NCBI RefSeq assembly: GCF_003012795.1
Contig: NZ_PXYH01000015.1
Coordinates: forward strand, 1-64,000
Direction: 5' to 3'
From: Zobellella taiwanensis
GTDB lineage: Bacteria; Pseudomonadota; Gammaproteobacteria; Enterobacterales; Aeromonadaceae
DNA length: 64,000 nucleotides
Below, in pieces: positions 18,832-28,475 of this stretch. How positions within the stretch are numbered: position 1 is the stretch's first letter; each line of letters begins with the position of its first letter. A program made the position numbers and the translations under genes. The notes below the pieces were generated by a model. The model was not told where the DNA came from, did no database searches, and saw only the letters and a list, made by a program, of their open reading frames with translations.

Positions 18832-20046
18832 TTACTGCTGGTAATGCTTGAGGAAGCGGGCAATACGGCTGACGGCGTCCTCGATATCGTCCACCCGCGG
18901 CAGGGTGACCAGGCGGAAGTGGTCGGGCTTGGGCCAGTTGAAGCCGGTGCCCTGCACGATCAGCAGTTTTTCCTGCAGCAGCAGGTCGTACACCATCTTC
19001 TGATCGTCCCTGATGTCGTACACCTTGGGATCCAGCCTGGGAAACAGGTAGATGGCGCCCTTGGGCTTGACGCAGGACACCCCGGGGATCTGGTTGAGCA
19101 GCTCCCAGGCCTTGTCCCGCTGCTGGCGCAGCCGGCCGCCGGGTAGCACCAGCTCGTTGATGCTCTGGTAGCCGCCCAGCGCCGCCTGAATGCAGTGCTG
19201 CATGGGCACGTTGGCGCACAGCCGCATGGAAGAGAGCATTTCCAGCCCCTCGATATAATCCCGGGCCTGGTGTTTGGGGCCGCTCAGCATCATCCAGCCC
19301 TGGCGGAAACCGGCGGCGCGATAGCTCTTGGACAGGCCGTTGAAGGTGGCCACCAGCACGTCGTCACACAGGGTGCACACCGAGTGGTGGGCCACGTCGT
19401 CGTAAAGAATTTTGTCGTAGATTTCGTCGGCGAAAATAATCAGCTTGTTCTGGCGGGCAATTTCCACCACCTCCAGCAAAAATTCGCTGCCGTAGACGGC
19501 GCCGGTGGGGTTGTTGGGGTTGATCAGCACTATGCCCTTGGTACGGGGGCTGATCTTGGCCCTGATGTCGTCCAGATCTGGATACCAGTCAGCGCCCTCG
19601 TCGCACATATAGTGCACCGCCTTACCGCCGGACAGGGTAACGGCGGCGGTCCACAGGGGATAGTCGGGAGCGGGCACCAGGATTTCGTCGCCGTTGTTGA
19701 GCAGGGCTTGCATCGCCATCACAATCAGCTCGGAAACGCCGTTGCCGATGTAGATATCGTCGAGGTCGGTGGTGCGCAGCCCCTTTTGCTGGTAGTACTG
19801 CATCACCGCCTTGCGCGCCGAGAACAGTCCCTTGGAGTCGCAGTAGCCCTGGCTGGTGGGCAGGTTGAGGATGGCGTCCTTGAGCAGCTCCTCCGGGGCC
19901 TCGAAGCCGAAGGGCGCCGGATTGCCGATATTGAGCTTGAGGATACGGTGGCCCTCGTCTTCCAGGCGGCGGGCCTCCTTGTGGACGGGACCGCGGATGT
20001 CGTAACAGACGTTGTCCAGCTTGTGGGATTTCTCTACGGAATACAT
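18832..20046 (-). CDS. alaA: alanine-synthesising aminotransferase AlaA (glutamate-pyruvate)
   Basis: Fold-type I PLP aminotransferase that makes alanine from pyruvate and glutamate. The whole 404-residue protein resembles E. coli AlaA (YfbQ): start MYSVEKSHKLDNVCYDIRGP, the INPNNPTGAVYG block, and the PLP-lysine motif SKSYRAAGFRQGW. I placed the start at the ATG at 20046; the frame continues upstream to 20271 but that extension is not family-like. It lies downstream of dacB on the same strand, separated by a terminator. Confidence 0.95.
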   Translation of the reverse strand: MYSVEKSHKLDNVCYDIRGPVHKEARRLEDEGHRILKLNIGNPAPFGFEAPEELLKDAILNLPTSQGYCDSKGLFSARKAVMQYYQQKGLRTTDLDDIYIGNGVSELIVMAMQALLNNGDEILVPAPDYPLWTAAVTLSGGKAVHYMCDEGADWYPDLDDIRAKISPRTKGIVLINPNNPTGAVYGSEFLLEVVEIARQNKLIIFADEIYDKILYDDVAHHSVCTLCDDVLVATFNGLSKSYRAAGFRQGWMMLSGPKHQARDYIEGLEMLSSMRLCANVPMQHCIQAALGGYQSINELVLPGGRLRQQRDKAWELLNQIPGVSCVKPKGAIYLFPRLDPKVYDIRDDQKMVYDLLLQEKLLIVQGTGFNWPKPDHFRLVTLPRVDDIEDAVSRIARFLKHYQQ

Positions 20047-20392
20047 GGGTATCAAGGGCCTCGGATTATGCAACTGCCAGGAAAACCACGGACAGGAGAG
20101 GCCGGCATGAGGCGCGGGCTTCGGTAAAGGCGTGTCCGGGATGGGCAGTACAAACAAGTGATGGCGCCCATGATGGAGCTTTGGCACCCGGATGAAAAGG
20201 GGTAAAAGAGGGCTTTTGACGAAAAAAATCCGGGAAATGGGGATTTGGCGATGTTGTTGAGGGCGGCGCAATAAAAAGGCGGCCCGGAGGCCGCCGAAAG
20301 GTAGTGCAGTGAAGGGACCAGGGCCGGAGCGAAAACCGGCTCCGGCGCTGAATGGGACCAGTATAAAGGCGGACAGGCCCGGGAATAAATCG
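20047..20392. other. 346-base intergenic region between alaA and dacB
   Basis: No convincing gene. It holds the dacB terminator (20271-20295). On the minus strand there is a leader for alaA with T-rich patches (for example CTTTTACCCCTTTTCA) but no clear -35/-10 pair. Short frames crossing it lack ribosome binding sites. Confidence 0.6.
20271..20295 (-). terminator. intrinsic terminator of dacB
   Basis: Read on the minus strand, GGCGGCC, loop TCCG, GGCCGCC (20295 down to 20278) is followed by TTTTTATT. It lies about 100 bases after the dacB stop. Confidence 0.8.
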
Positions 20393-21838
20393 TTAATCCA
20401 TTGTTGATTGATTGGTACGGCCTATGAGGTCCTGGTTCAGGGCATCCTCCAGCCACTGCCGCTCGAAGGCCCGGGCCGGCCATTCCCCCTCGCCCCGGGC
20501 CAGTTGCTGCTGCTGTTCGGGACTGATGGACAGGCCGTTTTGCAGCAGCACAAAGGCCTTGCGGCCGCCGTCGGTGTCGATAAAGCCGGCCAGGTTCTGC
20601 ACATGGGCTATGGTGCCGGTCTTGGCCCGCACCCGTCCCTTGAGCGGCGGCTGGAGTACGCTGTTACGGTACTGGAGGGTGCCGCTTTCGCCGCTCACCG
20701 GCAGGGCGTCCACCAGCCAGCCGAGCTCGGGCCGGGCGGCCATGGTCTGCAGCACCGCCAGCAGATCCGCGGCGCGCAGCAGGTTGTGGGCCGACAGGCC
20801 GGAGCCGTCCGCCAGCCAGGCAGGACCCAAATCGATACCGGCCTGCTCGAGCAGGATGTCGCGCACCGCCTGGCTGCCGTTGCGAAAGCTGCCGGGCTGG
20901 CCGAAGCGCTCGGCGCCCAGGGTGCGCAGCAGGCTGTCGGCATGGAGGTTGTCGGAGTGGATCAGGATGCGCTGCACCAGTTCCCGCAGGGGCGGCGAGG
21001 CGTGGCTGGCGAGCACCGGCCAGTCGGCGGCTTGCTGGCGGCTGGCGTGGATCTCGCCGGAAAGCGCGATGCCGGCCTGGCCCAGGGCCCAGCGGCTGAG
21101 GGCCTGGCCCCAGGCGTCCAGATCCTGGATGGCGAAGCGCAGCGGCCAGGGCTCCTGGCGTGGCCCCGTGCAACCGCTGAGGTGATAACGGTTGGGCGGG
21201 CTCATCTCCACCTCCAGCTCGCAGAAGCGGGCCCGGCGCTCGGCCTCACCCAGCACCTCCACCTCGGCGCTGACCGACACCGGCTGGTGCGCCGGCACCG
21301 TAGCGCGGGCCGGCTGGCCGAGGCGGGCGTAGAGGGCGCCCTGCACGCAGTTCCTGTCCAGGATCAGCGCCGCCGGCGGTGCCGTGTAGCAGACCCCGAG
21401 GTCGTTCCAGGACCAGCCGTTGCCCCTGTCGTAGCCGCCGAAACGGGACTGGTTGAGCAGCAGGTTGCCGCTGATGCGGCGGATGCCGCTGCCGGCCAGC
21501 AGATCCCGCAGCTGCTCCCGGGTAAGGCTGGGATCGCCGACAAAGTCGATCAGCAGATCCCCTACCAGCAGGCCGTTTTCGAGCTGGCCCCGGTAGCGCA
21601 GCCGGGTTTCATAGCGCCAGTCGGGCCCCAGGGCCAGGGCGCCCGCCAGGCTGGTGAGCAGCTTCTGGGTGGAGGCGGGCTTGAGCAGCAGCTCGGGGTT
21701 GTGGCTCTGCTCGATACGGCCGCTGCCGAGGTCGGCCAGCAGCCAGGCGGCTTGGCCATGCTCCGGCGGCGTGGCCGCCCGGCTGCCGAAGGCCAGGACC
21801 AGTAGCATGGTCAGACCGGTGAATGCTTTTCTTGTCAT
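20393..21838 (-). CDS. dacB: D-alanyl-D-alanine carboxypeptidase/endopeptidase DacB (PBP4)
   Basis: Periplasmic class C penicillin-binding protein that trims and cleaves peptidoglycan cross-links. Signal peptide about residues 1-21 (MTRKAFTGLTMLLVLAFGSR). Active-site motifs: S56-T-Q-K59 (SxxK), SDN in HSDNLHADS, and KTG in RAKTGTIAHVQ. The large insert between SxxK and SxN that defines PBP4 is present. Length of 481 residues is normal. A heptamer array lies between its start and the stop of radD upstream. Confidence 0.95.
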   Translation of the reverse strand: MTRKAFTGLTMLLVLAFGSRAATPPEHGQAAWLLADLGSGRIEQSHNPELLLKPASTQKLLTSLAGALALGPDWRYETRLRYRGQLENGLLVGDLLIDFVGDPSLTREQLRDLLAGSGIRRISGNLLLNQSRFGGYDRGNGWSWNDLGVCYTAPPAALILDRNCVQGALYARLGQPARATVPAHQPVSVSAEVEVLGEAERRARFCELEVEMSPPNRYHLSGCTGPRQEPWPLRFAIQDLDAWGQALSRWALGQAGIALSGEIHASRQQAADWPVLASHASPPLRELVQRILIHSDNLHADSLLRTLGAERFGQPGSFRNGSQAVRDILLEQAGIDLGPAWLADGSGLSAHNLLRAADLLAVLQTMAARPELGWLVDALPVSGESGTLQYRNSVLQPPLKGRVRAKTGTIAHVQNLAGFIDTDGGRKAFVLLQNGLSISPEQQQQLARGEGEWPARAFERQWLEDALNQDLIGRTNQSTMD

Positions 21839-21898
21839 CAGCGCGCTCTTCTTGTCTGTCGGATGTGTTTGTTCTGAGTTCGATCAGGATAATGGGCC

Positions 21899-21931
21899 AA
21901 TCCCCAATCCCCAATCCCCAATCCCCAATCC
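21899..21931. repeat. tandem heptamer array (AATCCCC x4 plus partial)
   Basis: Four perfect AATCCCC units (21899-21926) and a partial AATCC, ending exactly at the base before the radD stop codon (TAA, read at 21934-21932). On the minus strand the array is GGATT then GGGGATT units directly after the radD stop. Unit length and sequence are close to the arrays at 40.2 kb. Confidence 0.95.
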
Positions 21932-23677
21932 TTACCCCAATTCGTGGGCGCGCCGGTAGCGGCCCTGGTAGTCGAAGATCTTCTCCTTCACCTGCCAGCC
22001 CCGTTTGTGCTTGCGGGCGATGACGAAGTCCGGGTGGCGAAAGCGCTCGGCGGCGGCTTCCACCTCGGCCAGGCCGGCGAAATCCGGCTCCAGGCCCGGG
22101 GCGGGCCAGTGGGGAGCCACGAAGTCCCGGAAAAAGCGGCCCTTGGGCCCCTTGGCGTCGAAGCCATACCATTGCACCAGCTCGGTGCCGTCCTCGTCGT
22201 GATAGGTCACCTTGAGCGCCGGGCCGAACTTGCCCTGCTCCGCCGCCAGCGTCATGCCGGCGCAGCGCAGCACCAGGGCGTCCTTCAGCGCCAGGGCTTC
22301 CTTCAGCTGCTTGTCCGGATCCACCAGCAACTGGCCGCAGTCGTGGCACTGGCGGGCGGCGATGTCGTTTTCCGCCAGGCACTGGGGGCAGGACTTGAAG
22401 CGAAAACGGTAGCCGCATTCCTCCCGCTGGCCCTCGTCGTCTTCGAACAGGCCCTGGCAGCGGCGGCCGAAGTGCTCCAGTACCCGGCCCTCGGCGTCGG
22501 TCTTGCCCCAGAAGATATTGGCGAAACCGCAGGCGGGGCAGGGCACCTGCACCTGGGTGCTGTCCGGATGGGGCCTGGGCTCGCCCACTTCGGGGGCGAA
22601 GAGGTCCATGTTGTTGCCCGCGTAATCCAGCACCAGGCAGTCGGTTTTACCGGGGCTGAGGCGCAGGCCCCGGCCCACTATCTGCTGGTACAGGGCCACC
22701 GACTGGGTGGGGCGCAGCATGGCGATCAGATCCACATGGGGGGCGTCGAAGCCGGTGGTGAGCACCGCCACATTGACCAGGAACTTCAGCTCCCGGGCCT
22801 TGAAGCGACGGATGATGGCGTCCCGCTCCGGGCCGGGGGTCTCGCCGGTGATCAGCGCGGTCTGCCCGGGCGGCAACAGGCCGGCCACCTCGGCGGCGTG
22901 GCGCACGGTGGCGGCGAAGATCATCACCCCTTGCCGGGACTCGGCGTAGTCCTGGATTTGCGCCACTATGTGGGGGGTGACCCGGGGCTGGCGGGCCAGT
23001 TCCCGATCCAGCGCCTGCTCGCTGAACAGCCCCTGTTCATACAGCCGGGAAAAGTCGTAGTGCACTACGGGGGCGTCCACCAGTTGCGGCGGGCACAGGT
23101 AGCCTTGCTTGATCATCAGCCGCAGCGGCAGCTCGAACAGGCAGTGTTTGAAAAAGCGCGGCGCACGGCTGCGCACCATGCCGTGGTGGTGGCTCTGGTA
23201 GATCCAGCCCAGCCCCAGACGGTAGGGAGTGGCGGTGAGCCCCAGCACCTTGAGCCTGGGATTGTCCCGACGCAGGTGGTTGACCACCTGCAGGTACTGG
23301 CTGTCATCGTTGTCCGACACCCGGTGGCACTCGTCGATCACCACCAGGCTGAAGCCGGAAAAGGCGTCCAGGTTGCGCGCCACCGACTGCACCGAGCCGA
23401 ACACCACCTGGGTATGGGCCTGCTTTTGGCCCAGGCCGGCGGAGAAGATGGCCGCCTCCCGGCCGTAGGCGCTGTACTTGGCGTGGTTCTGCTCCACCAG
23501 CTCCTTGACATGGGCCAGCACCAGCACCCGGCCCCGGGCCAGGCGGGCCAGCTCGGCGATCACCAGGCTCTTGCCGGCGCCGGTGGGCAACACCAAAAGT
23601 CCCGGCTCGCTGTGGCGGCGGAAATAATCAAGAGTGCGATCCACCGCCTCCTGCTGATAGGGACGTAATGTAAACAT
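21932..23677 (-). CDS. radD: DNA-repair ATPase RadD (YejH), superfamily 2 helicase-like
   Basis: Superfamily 2 helicase-like ATPase; E. coli RadD stimulates RecA strand exchange and is needed for repair of double-strand breaks and cross-links. The start [13 protein letters not shown] at 23677 gives 581 residues (E. coli 586). Walker A PTGAGKS is at 31-37 and the Walker B box is DECH. A C-terminal half contains two zinc-binding cysteine pairs (CPACGF and the CPQC...CHDC region). The open frame extends upstream to 23797 into repeat DNA, which is not coding. The stop abuts a heptamer array. Confidence 0.93.
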   Translation of the reverse strand: MFTLRPYQQEAVDRTLDYFRRHSEPGLLVLPTGAGKSLVIAELARLARGRVLVLAHVKELVEQNHAKYSAYGREAAIFSAGLGQKQAHTQVVFGSVQSVARNLDAFSGFSLVVIDECHRVSDNDDSQYLQVVNHLRRDNPRLKVLGLTATPYRLGLGWIYQSHHHGMVRSRAPRFFKHCLFELPLRLMIKQGYLCPPQLVDAPVVHYDFSRLYEQGLFSEQALDRELARQPRVTPHIVAQIQDYAESRQGVMIFAATVRHAAEVAGLLPPGQTALITGETPGPERDAIIRRFKARELKFLVNVAVLTTGFDAPHVDLIAMLRPTQSVALYQQIVGRGLRLSPGKTDCLVLDYAGNNMDLFAPEVGEPRPHPDSTQVQVPCPACGFANIFWGKTDAEGRVLEHFGRRCQGLFEDDEGQREECGYRFRFKSCPQCLAENDIAARQCHDCGQLLVDPDKQLKEALALKDALVLRCAGMTLAAEQGKFGPALKVTYHDEDGTELVQWYGFDAKGPKGRFFRDFVAPHWPAPGLEPDFAGLAEVEAAAERFRHPDFVIARKHKRGWQVKEKIFDYQGRYRRAHELG

Positions 23678-24146
23678 TGTTCTCACCAAAGCTCGAAGCC
23701 CGAAATCCACACGTCGACTGTTACCTCCGCAATGCGAAGCACCAGCAGGGTTGCCTGCGCCGACACGCTGCGAGTACATCCATGTAGCGCTCGGCACATG
23801 CCATCCATGGCATGTGACGGTCGGCTACGGCAATCCCTGCTGTTGCTTCGTCAAGCAGCGGCGTTGCCTGTTGAATACCAACAGGCGGCCGAGAGCTCCA
23901 TAAGGAGGGCAAAGGGTGTCTGCTTCGCCGCGCCCTTCGCGCCAAGGATGGCGCGACGGAGCCCCCAGGGAGGGGTTTACGGCGTGCCGGAGAAGCAGTT
24001 GCGCTTTGACCGACGCTTGGCACGGCCTGTCTGTCAGCAGATGCATCGTGAGACAAGTAGCAGGCCGATAATTCGGGCCTCACATTTGTCCCGGAATAGG
24101 GTATCTTTAGCCCCTATCGTTTGTAATAACCGAGGCAACCATTTCT
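23678..24146. other. 469-base divergent intergenic region between radD and fabV
   Basis: Mostly occupied by the structured dispersed repeat (23725-24010). The remaining AT-richer part (24060-24146) is the fabV leader with TATCTT at 24103-24108 as a possible -10 but no good -35. Frames crossing the repeat on both strands have no ribosome binding sites and I do not call them genes. Confidence 0.6.
23725..24010 (-). repeat. dispersed structured intergenic repeat, copy A
   Basis: The reverse complement of this segment matches 58311-58578 along its length, with a perfect 36-base match (23957-23992 versus 58329-58364). A second block contains GCCGACCGTCACATGCCA, the near-palindrome around GGCATGTG and ACATGGATGT. 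It holds several inverted repeats: ACATGCC/GGCATGT and blocks around CCCTCCCTGGGGGC. No protein-coding signal. It looks like a non-autonomous or REP/BIME-like element. Confidence 0.85.
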
Positions 24147-25346
24147 ATGATCATCAAACCCAAGGTCCGTGGCTTTATCTGCACCACCACCCACCCGGTC
24201 GGCTGTGAGGCGAATGTACGTGAGCAGATCGCCTACGTCAAAGGCAAGGGCAAACTGGAGCAGGGGCCGAAGAAGGTGCTGGTGATCGGCGCGTCCACCG
24301 GTTACGGCCTGGCTTCCCGCATCAACGCCGCCTTCGGCAGCGGCGCCGCCACCATCGGCGTTTTCTTCGAAAAGCCGGGCACCGAGAAGAAGACCGGCAC
24401 CGCCGGCTGGTACAACGCCGCCGCCTTCGACAAGGCCGCCAAGGAAGAGGGCCTGTACGCCAAGAGCATCAACGGCGATGCCTTCTCCAACGAATGCCGC
24501 GACAAAGTGATTGAGCTGATCAAACAGGACCTGGGCCAGATCGATCTGGTGGTCTACTCCCTGGCCTCGCCGGTGCGCAAGCTGCCCGACAGCGGCGAAG
24601 TGGTGCGCTCCGCGCTCAAGCCCATCGGCGAGCCCTACCAGTCGGTGGCCCTCGACACCAACAAGGACGTGCTGGTGGAAGCCGTGGTCGAGCCGGCCAA
24701 CGAGCAGGAAATTGCCGATACCATCCAGGTGATGGGCGGCCAGGACTGGGAACTGTGGATGAATGCCCTGGACGCCGCCGGCGTGCTGGCCGAGGGCGCC
24801 AAGTCGGTGGCCTATTCCTACATCGGCACCGATCTGACCTGGCCCATCTACTGGCACGGCACCCTGGGCAAGGCCAAGGAAGACCTGGACCGCGCCGCCC
24901 ATGCCATCGACGCCAAACTGAAGGCCCGTGGCGGCAACGCCCATGTGGCGGTGCTCAAGTCGGTGGTGACCCAGGCCTCCGCCGCCATCCCGGTGATGCC
25001 GCTGTACATCTCCATGGCGTTCAAGGTGATGAAGGAGCAGGGCATCCACGAGGGCTGCATCGAGCAGATCCAGCGGCTGTTCCATGATCGTCTCTACAGC
25101 GGCCAGCCCGCCCCGGTGGACGAGCAGAACCGCCTGCGTCTGGACGACTGGGAGCTGCGCGACGAGGTGCAGAACGCCTGCCGCGAAATCTGGCAGCAGA
25201 TCACCGACGACACCATCTATGAACTGACCGATTACCGGGGCTACAAGGACGAGTTCCTGCGCCTGTTCGGCTTCGGCCTGGCCGGTGTCGACTACGACGC
25301 CGACGTCAACCCGGAAGTGAATTTCGACGTGATCGAACTGGTGTAA
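24147..25346 (+). CDS. fabV: trans-2-enoyl-ACP reductase FabV
   Basis: NADH-dependent enoyl-ACP reductase for the last step of each fatty-acid elongation cycle; FabV enzymes are known to be insensitive to triclosan. The start [20 protein letters not shown] and length of 399 residues are diagnostic. The active-site Y-x8-K motif is Y235 and K244 ([10 protein letters not shown]), and the Rossmann nucleotide site follows the [11 protein letters not shown] stretch. It is monocistronic, with its own terminator. Confidence 0.97.
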   Translation: MIIKPKVRGFICTTTHPVGCEANVREQIAYVKGKGKLEQGPKKVLVIGASTGYGLASRINAAFGSGAATIGVFFEKPGTEKKTGTAGWYNAAAFDKAAKEEGLYAKSINGDAFSNECRDKVIELIKQDLGQIDLVVYSLASPVRKLPDSGEVVRSALKPIGEPYQSVALDTNKDVLVEAVVEPANEQEIADTIQVMGGQDWELWMNALDAAGVLAEGAKSVAYSYIGTDLTWPIYWHGTLGKAKEDLDRAAHAIDAKLKARGGNAHVAVLKSVVTQASAAIPVMPLYISMAFKVMKEQGIHEGCIEQIQRLFHDRLYSGQPAPVDEQNRLRLDDWELRDEVQNACREIWQQITDDTIYELTDYRGYKDEFLRLFGFGLAGVDYDADVNPEVNFDVIELV

Positions 25347-25363
25347 ACCGGTTTTTCCCCGCA

Positions 25364-25392
25364 AAAGCCCCGGCGACGGGGCTTTCTTGTTT
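25364..25392 (+). terminator. intrinsic terminator after fabV
   Basis: AAAGCCCCG (25364-25372), GCGA loop, CGGGGCTTT (25377-25385), then CTTGTTT. It ends about 15 bases before the next ATG. Confidence 0.85.
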
Positions 25393-25406
25393 AAAGGAGC
25401 AAGCTT

Positions 25407-25748
25407 ATGCCCCACTGCGTCATCGAATACTCCACCACCCTGGGCCGCCAGCTCAGCCCCTCGGCCCTGGTGATGGCCGTCCACGAAGGTGCCCGCGACA
25501 GCGGCCTGTTCGGCGAGGCGGATATCAAGAGCCGGGCCATCGGCTACGACTACCACCACAGCGGCGGCCCCAGCCGGGATTTTGTGCACGCCACCCTGAA
25601 GATACTGTCGGGGCGCACGCCGGAGCAGAAACGGGCGTTGTCGGCCCGGGTGCTGGACGCCCTGGCCGGGCTCGGCCTCAAGGATATCTCCCTTACCGTG
25701 GACGTGGTCGACATGGAACGGGAGTGCTACGCCAAGCGCCTGGACTGA
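25407..25748 (+). CDS. 5-carboxymethyl-2-hydroxymuconate delta-isomerase family protein (tautomerase)
   Basis: Small tautomerase-superfamily protein of 113 residues resembling CHMI (HpaF), which isomerises 5-carboxymethyl-2-hydroxymuconate in homoprotocatechuate breakdown. Pro2 (MPHCVIEYSTTL) is the expected catalytic base after removal of Met. No other hpa pathway genes lie nearby, so the physiological substrate may differ. The ATG has AAAGGAGC 6-8 bases upstream. Confidence 0.85.
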   Translation: MPHCVIEYSTTLGRQLSPSALVMAVHEGARDSGLFGEADIKSRAIGYDYHHSGGPSRDFVHATLKILSGRTPEQKRALSARVLDALAGLGLKDISLTVDVVDMERECYAKRLD

Positions 25749-25843
25749 ATCCGACAAAAGGGGTCCCAGGGCCGCCTTGGCGGCGTGGCGGGTCCCGGCC
25801 ACAGGGAGTAGAGTGAAAGGGAAGTCCACCCGCAGGAGGTTCC

Positions 25844-26320
25844 ATGAAAACTCGAATCACATTGGCCGCCCTCATGCTCGGCGGCCTGCTCGGCACGGCG
25901 CCGGCACTGGCCCAGCCTCCCGAAGGCCGGGGCCCGGGGCAGGCGCCCGGCCAGCAAAAGGACGCACAATGGCGTCAGGATGAGCACCGGGATCGGGACT
26001 GGGACAGGGAGCGCCGGCACGATAACGACCGTAGCTACCGGCGCGAGCCGGACATCGACGAACGGCTGCTGCGCAGCCTGTTCCGCGAGCACAGGGAGTG
26101 GATTGGGGTAGATCGCGCCGGTCTGCCGCCGGGTATTGCCAAAAACCTGCGCCGGGGTAAGCCGCTGCCGCCGGGCATTGCCAAAAACTTTGATCCGCGC
26201 CTGCGTGATCGGCTGCCCTACTACGAAGGCTACGAGTGGCGGCGGGTCGACAACAAGGCGGTGCTGGTGGAACTGGCCACCCAGAACGTGCGTTACATCC
26301 TCGAAGATATCCTCAACTGA
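25844..26320 (+). CDS. CigR-like / RcnB-type exported protein
   Basis: Exported protein of 158 residues with a signal peptide (about 1-23, ending ALA|QPP). A highly charged Gly/Arg/Asp-rich segment follows (about 25-70). The C-terminal domain contains a duplicated LPPGIAKNLRRGKP / LPPGIAKNF motif and a YYEGYEWRRVDNKAVLVE ending, typical of proteins annotated as anti-virulence regulator CigR family and related RcnB domains. Function outside Salmonella CigR is not established. The strong Shine-Dalgarno CAGGAGG stands 5-7 bases before the ATG. A perfect 10-bp hairpin without a T-tract follows at 26328-26351. Confidence 0.8.
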   Translation: MKTRITLAALMLGGLLGTAPALAQPPEGRGPGQAPGQQKDAQWRQDEHRDRDWDRERRHDNDRSYRREPDIDERLLRSLFREHREWIGVDRAGLPPGIAKNLRRGKPLPPGIAKNFDPRLRDRLPYYEGYEWRRVDNKAVLVELATQNVRYILEDILN

Positions 26321-26369
26321 GACCACTGCCGGCGGTCCGTACCGCCGGCAACTCGTCGGCCCGGCCCCG

Positions 26370-27326
26370 TCAGGGCCAGCGGCATACCCGATTGCGTCCC
26401 TGGTGCTTGGCCTGGTATAGCGCCTTGTCGGCCAGCGCCAGCCATTCCTGGTGATCTTTGGGCTGTTCGTCCAAGGGCGCCAGGCCCAGGCTGACGGTAT
26501 AGCGCAGCACCAGCCCCTGGGTGAGCACTTCGGCCTCGGCCATGGTCCGGCGCAGGCGCTCGCAGATGGCCAGGGCGCCGTCCGCATCGGTCTCGGGCAG
26601 GATCAGGCCGAATTCCTCACCGCCGTAGCGTCCGGCCAGATCCGTATCACGCAGGCCGGCACGGGTGGTGGCGGCCACATGGCGGATCACCTCGTCGCCC
26701 GCCGGATGGCCGTGGGCGTCGTTGATGCGCTTGAAATGATCGATGTCGAACAACACCAGGCAGCAGGGCTGGCCGTAGCGGCGGTAACGGGCGAACTCGG
26801 CATGCAGCAGGTTTTCCCAGGCGCCGCGATTGAACAGGCCGGTGAGCCGGTCGGTCACGCTGAGTCGGGCCAGCTGTTCGTTGGCCTGCTCCAGCGCCAG
26901 CTTGCTGGTGGCAATATCGGTCACGTCGTAGACCATAAGGCAGACCCGGCGGATGGCGCCGTCGGGATCCGCCAGCGGACTCAGGGTCAGGTTCTGGAAC
27001 ATGTGGTCGTGGGTGCCGGTCACCGGGCGGCTGTTGCGAAAGGGAAACAGCCAGGGGCGTTGCTCCCAGCTGGTAAAGGCCCGGGTGTTGAGGGTGACCA
27101 CGGTATCGACCTTGCGTTTCAGCCAGGCCCGGGGCAGTGTTGGAAAGAGGTTGAACAGGTTCTTTCCGCGCACGGCGGTCGCGGTGAGGCCACTGTGGTT
27201 TTCCATAAAGCCGTTCCACAGCTCGACCTGAAAATCCAGGTCCAGCACCACCAGGCCGATGTCGACCGACTCCAGCATGTCGATCAGCCAGTGAAAACTG
27301 TGGGCATCCTTGGTGCTCAGGGTCAT
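26370..27326 (-). CDS. PAS-GGDEF diguanylate cyclase
   Basis: Cytoplasmic diguanylate cyclase, 318 residues: an N-terminal PAS domain (about 12-145) and a GGDEF domain (about 160-315). The catalytic motif is GGEEF at 235-239. An intact RxxD product-inhibition site lies five residues upstream (R226-D-T-D229), so feedback by c-di-GMP is expected. It starts 3 bases after the stop of the REC-CheC gene upstream on the minus strand, so the two are very likely co-transcribed and function as receiver and output. Confidence 0.92.
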   Translation of the reverse strand: MTLSTKDAHSFHWLIDMLESVDIGLVVLDLDFQVELWNGFMENHSGLTATAVRGKNLFNLFPTLPRAWLKRKVDTVVTLNTRAFTSWEQRPWLFPFRNSRPVTGTHDHMFQNLTLSPLADPDGAIRRVCLMVYDVTDIATSKLALEQANEQLARLSVTDRLTGLFNRGAWENLLHAEFARYRRYGQPCCLVLFDIDHFKRINDAHGHPAGDEVIRHVAATTRAGLRDTDLAGRYGGEEFGLILPETDADGALAICERLRRTMAEAEVLTQGLVLRYTVSLGLAPLDEQPKDHQEWLALADKALYQAKHQGRNRVCRWP

Positions 27327-27329
27327 GGC

Positions 27330-28328
27330 TTACTCCGTCAGGTAGGCCAGGCGCTGCTCCAGCCGGTGGACCGAGGCCTCGGTGAGCAGCACCAGCAGGT
27401 TGCAGTGGATCTGGTGGTGCTCCAGTACATAGGGGATCTCGATGCACAGGAGCTGTTCGCTCTGCCGGCTGTGGTGCTCCAGCAGGGTGGCGATGGGCCT
27501 GTGCCGGCCGAGCACGCCGGGGTGGCCCAGACCCAGTTGCAGATCGAGCTGATCGCCCAAGCCCTTGAGGAAGGCGCCGAACAGTATGCTCGACATGTCC
27601 ATCAGCACTTCCACCTCCGGGGCCGAGGGGGTGTCCTCGTAGTGCAGCAGACGGGCCATTTCCTCCATCCCCGAGTCGGAAAACAGCAGCAGTGCCTCGC
27701 CGGACAAACCGGCGCCCACAAAGCCCTGGCAGACGGCGGAGAAACAGTCGCCGTCGGCGGCACTGATCGCCATGCTGAGCTCGGAGCGGGCAATGCGTGC
27801 CACCCGGGGGATGGGCTGATGCACAAAGGTATCGAGCAGGCGGGCCAGCAGATCCGAGGCCCTGCCCATGGCCACGTTGGCGATTTCCTGCAGGAAGTCG
27901 TGCAGCGGCAGCGGGCCGCCGGCGGCAATCGGGGCGGGGACGGGCAGGGGGGCGGCGCCGGGCTGGTAGAGGCCGTAGAGCTGCAACAGCCGGGCCAGGG
28001 CATCCCGATCGACGGGCTTGGCCATAAAGTCCATGGCTCCCAGCGCCTTGACCCGCCGGCGGGCTTCGGGCTGGATATCGCCCGACACCACCAGGGTCAG
28101 CACCGGCAGATCCTGGCGGCGGATGGCTTCCAGTACCGCAAAACCATCCAGCACCGGCATGTTGAGATCGAGCAACAGCAGGTCGGCCGGCGCCTGTCGT
28201 AGCTGCTCGAGGGCGTCCTGGCCGTGCTCGGCAAAACGCAGATCCACCGGCCAGTCCCCGGGCAGGGCCCGGGCCATTTGCTTGCGTGCCAGTGCCGAAT
28301 CGTCGCAAATCAGGATACGGGTGCTCAT
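27330..28328 (-). CDS. response regulator with C-terminal CheC-like domain
   Basis: 332 residues. REC domain about 3-120 with acidic pocket DD at 9-10, phospho-acceptor D54 (LLLDLNMP) and the AKP lysine. A Pro/Ala linker (about 122-140) leads to a CheC/CheX-like domain: the first active helix has E-x-x-N (LQEIANVAMGRA) while the second counterpart reads MDMSSILFG, without the usual ExxN. CheC family proteins dephosphorylate CheY-P, so this may be a receiver fused to its own phosphatase-like module. It is upstream of, and coupled to, a PAS-diguanylate cyclase. No histidine kinase lies next to it. Confidence 0.85.
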   Translation of the reverse strand: MSTRILICDDSALARKQMARALPGDWPVDLRFAEHGQDALEQLRQAPADLLLLDLNMPVLDGFAVLEAIRRQDLPVLTLVVSGDIQPEARRRVKALGAMDFMAKPVDRDALARLLQLYGLYQPGAAPLPVPAPIAAGGPLPLHDFLQEIANVAMGRASDLLARLLDTFVHQPIPRVARIARSELSMAISAADGDCFSAVCQGFVGAGLSGEALLLFSDSGMEEMARLLHYEDTPSAPEVEVLMDMSSILFGAFLKGLGDQLDLQLGLGHPGVLGRHRPIATLLEHHSRQSEQLLCIEIPYVLEHHQIHCNLLVLLTEASVHRLEQRLAYLTE

Positions 28329-28475
28329 GCCGTTGCGGGTTCGTCCTTGGTTGGAAAGGCCCTGTCCGGGGCCGTGTCATCAGCGGACGATTTAACCACA
28401 GGGCGGGCAGGGATGAAAGCACCGGCAAGGGAGCCGGCTGGCAAAATGCCACATCCGGCTCTCGTGCTGCAAGGG

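Noticed and set aside
20047-20271. N-terminal extension of AlaA
   Set aside because: It adds 75 residues absent from the family and reaches the dacB terminator.
23678-23797. N-terminal extension of RadD
   Set aside because: The family start [13 protein letters not shown] is at 23677; the extension translates repeat DNA.
23721-24083. Roughly 120-codon minus-strand frame in the radD-fabV gap
   Set aside because: It overlaps the structured repeat, has no ribosome site, and the frame is not kept in the second copy.
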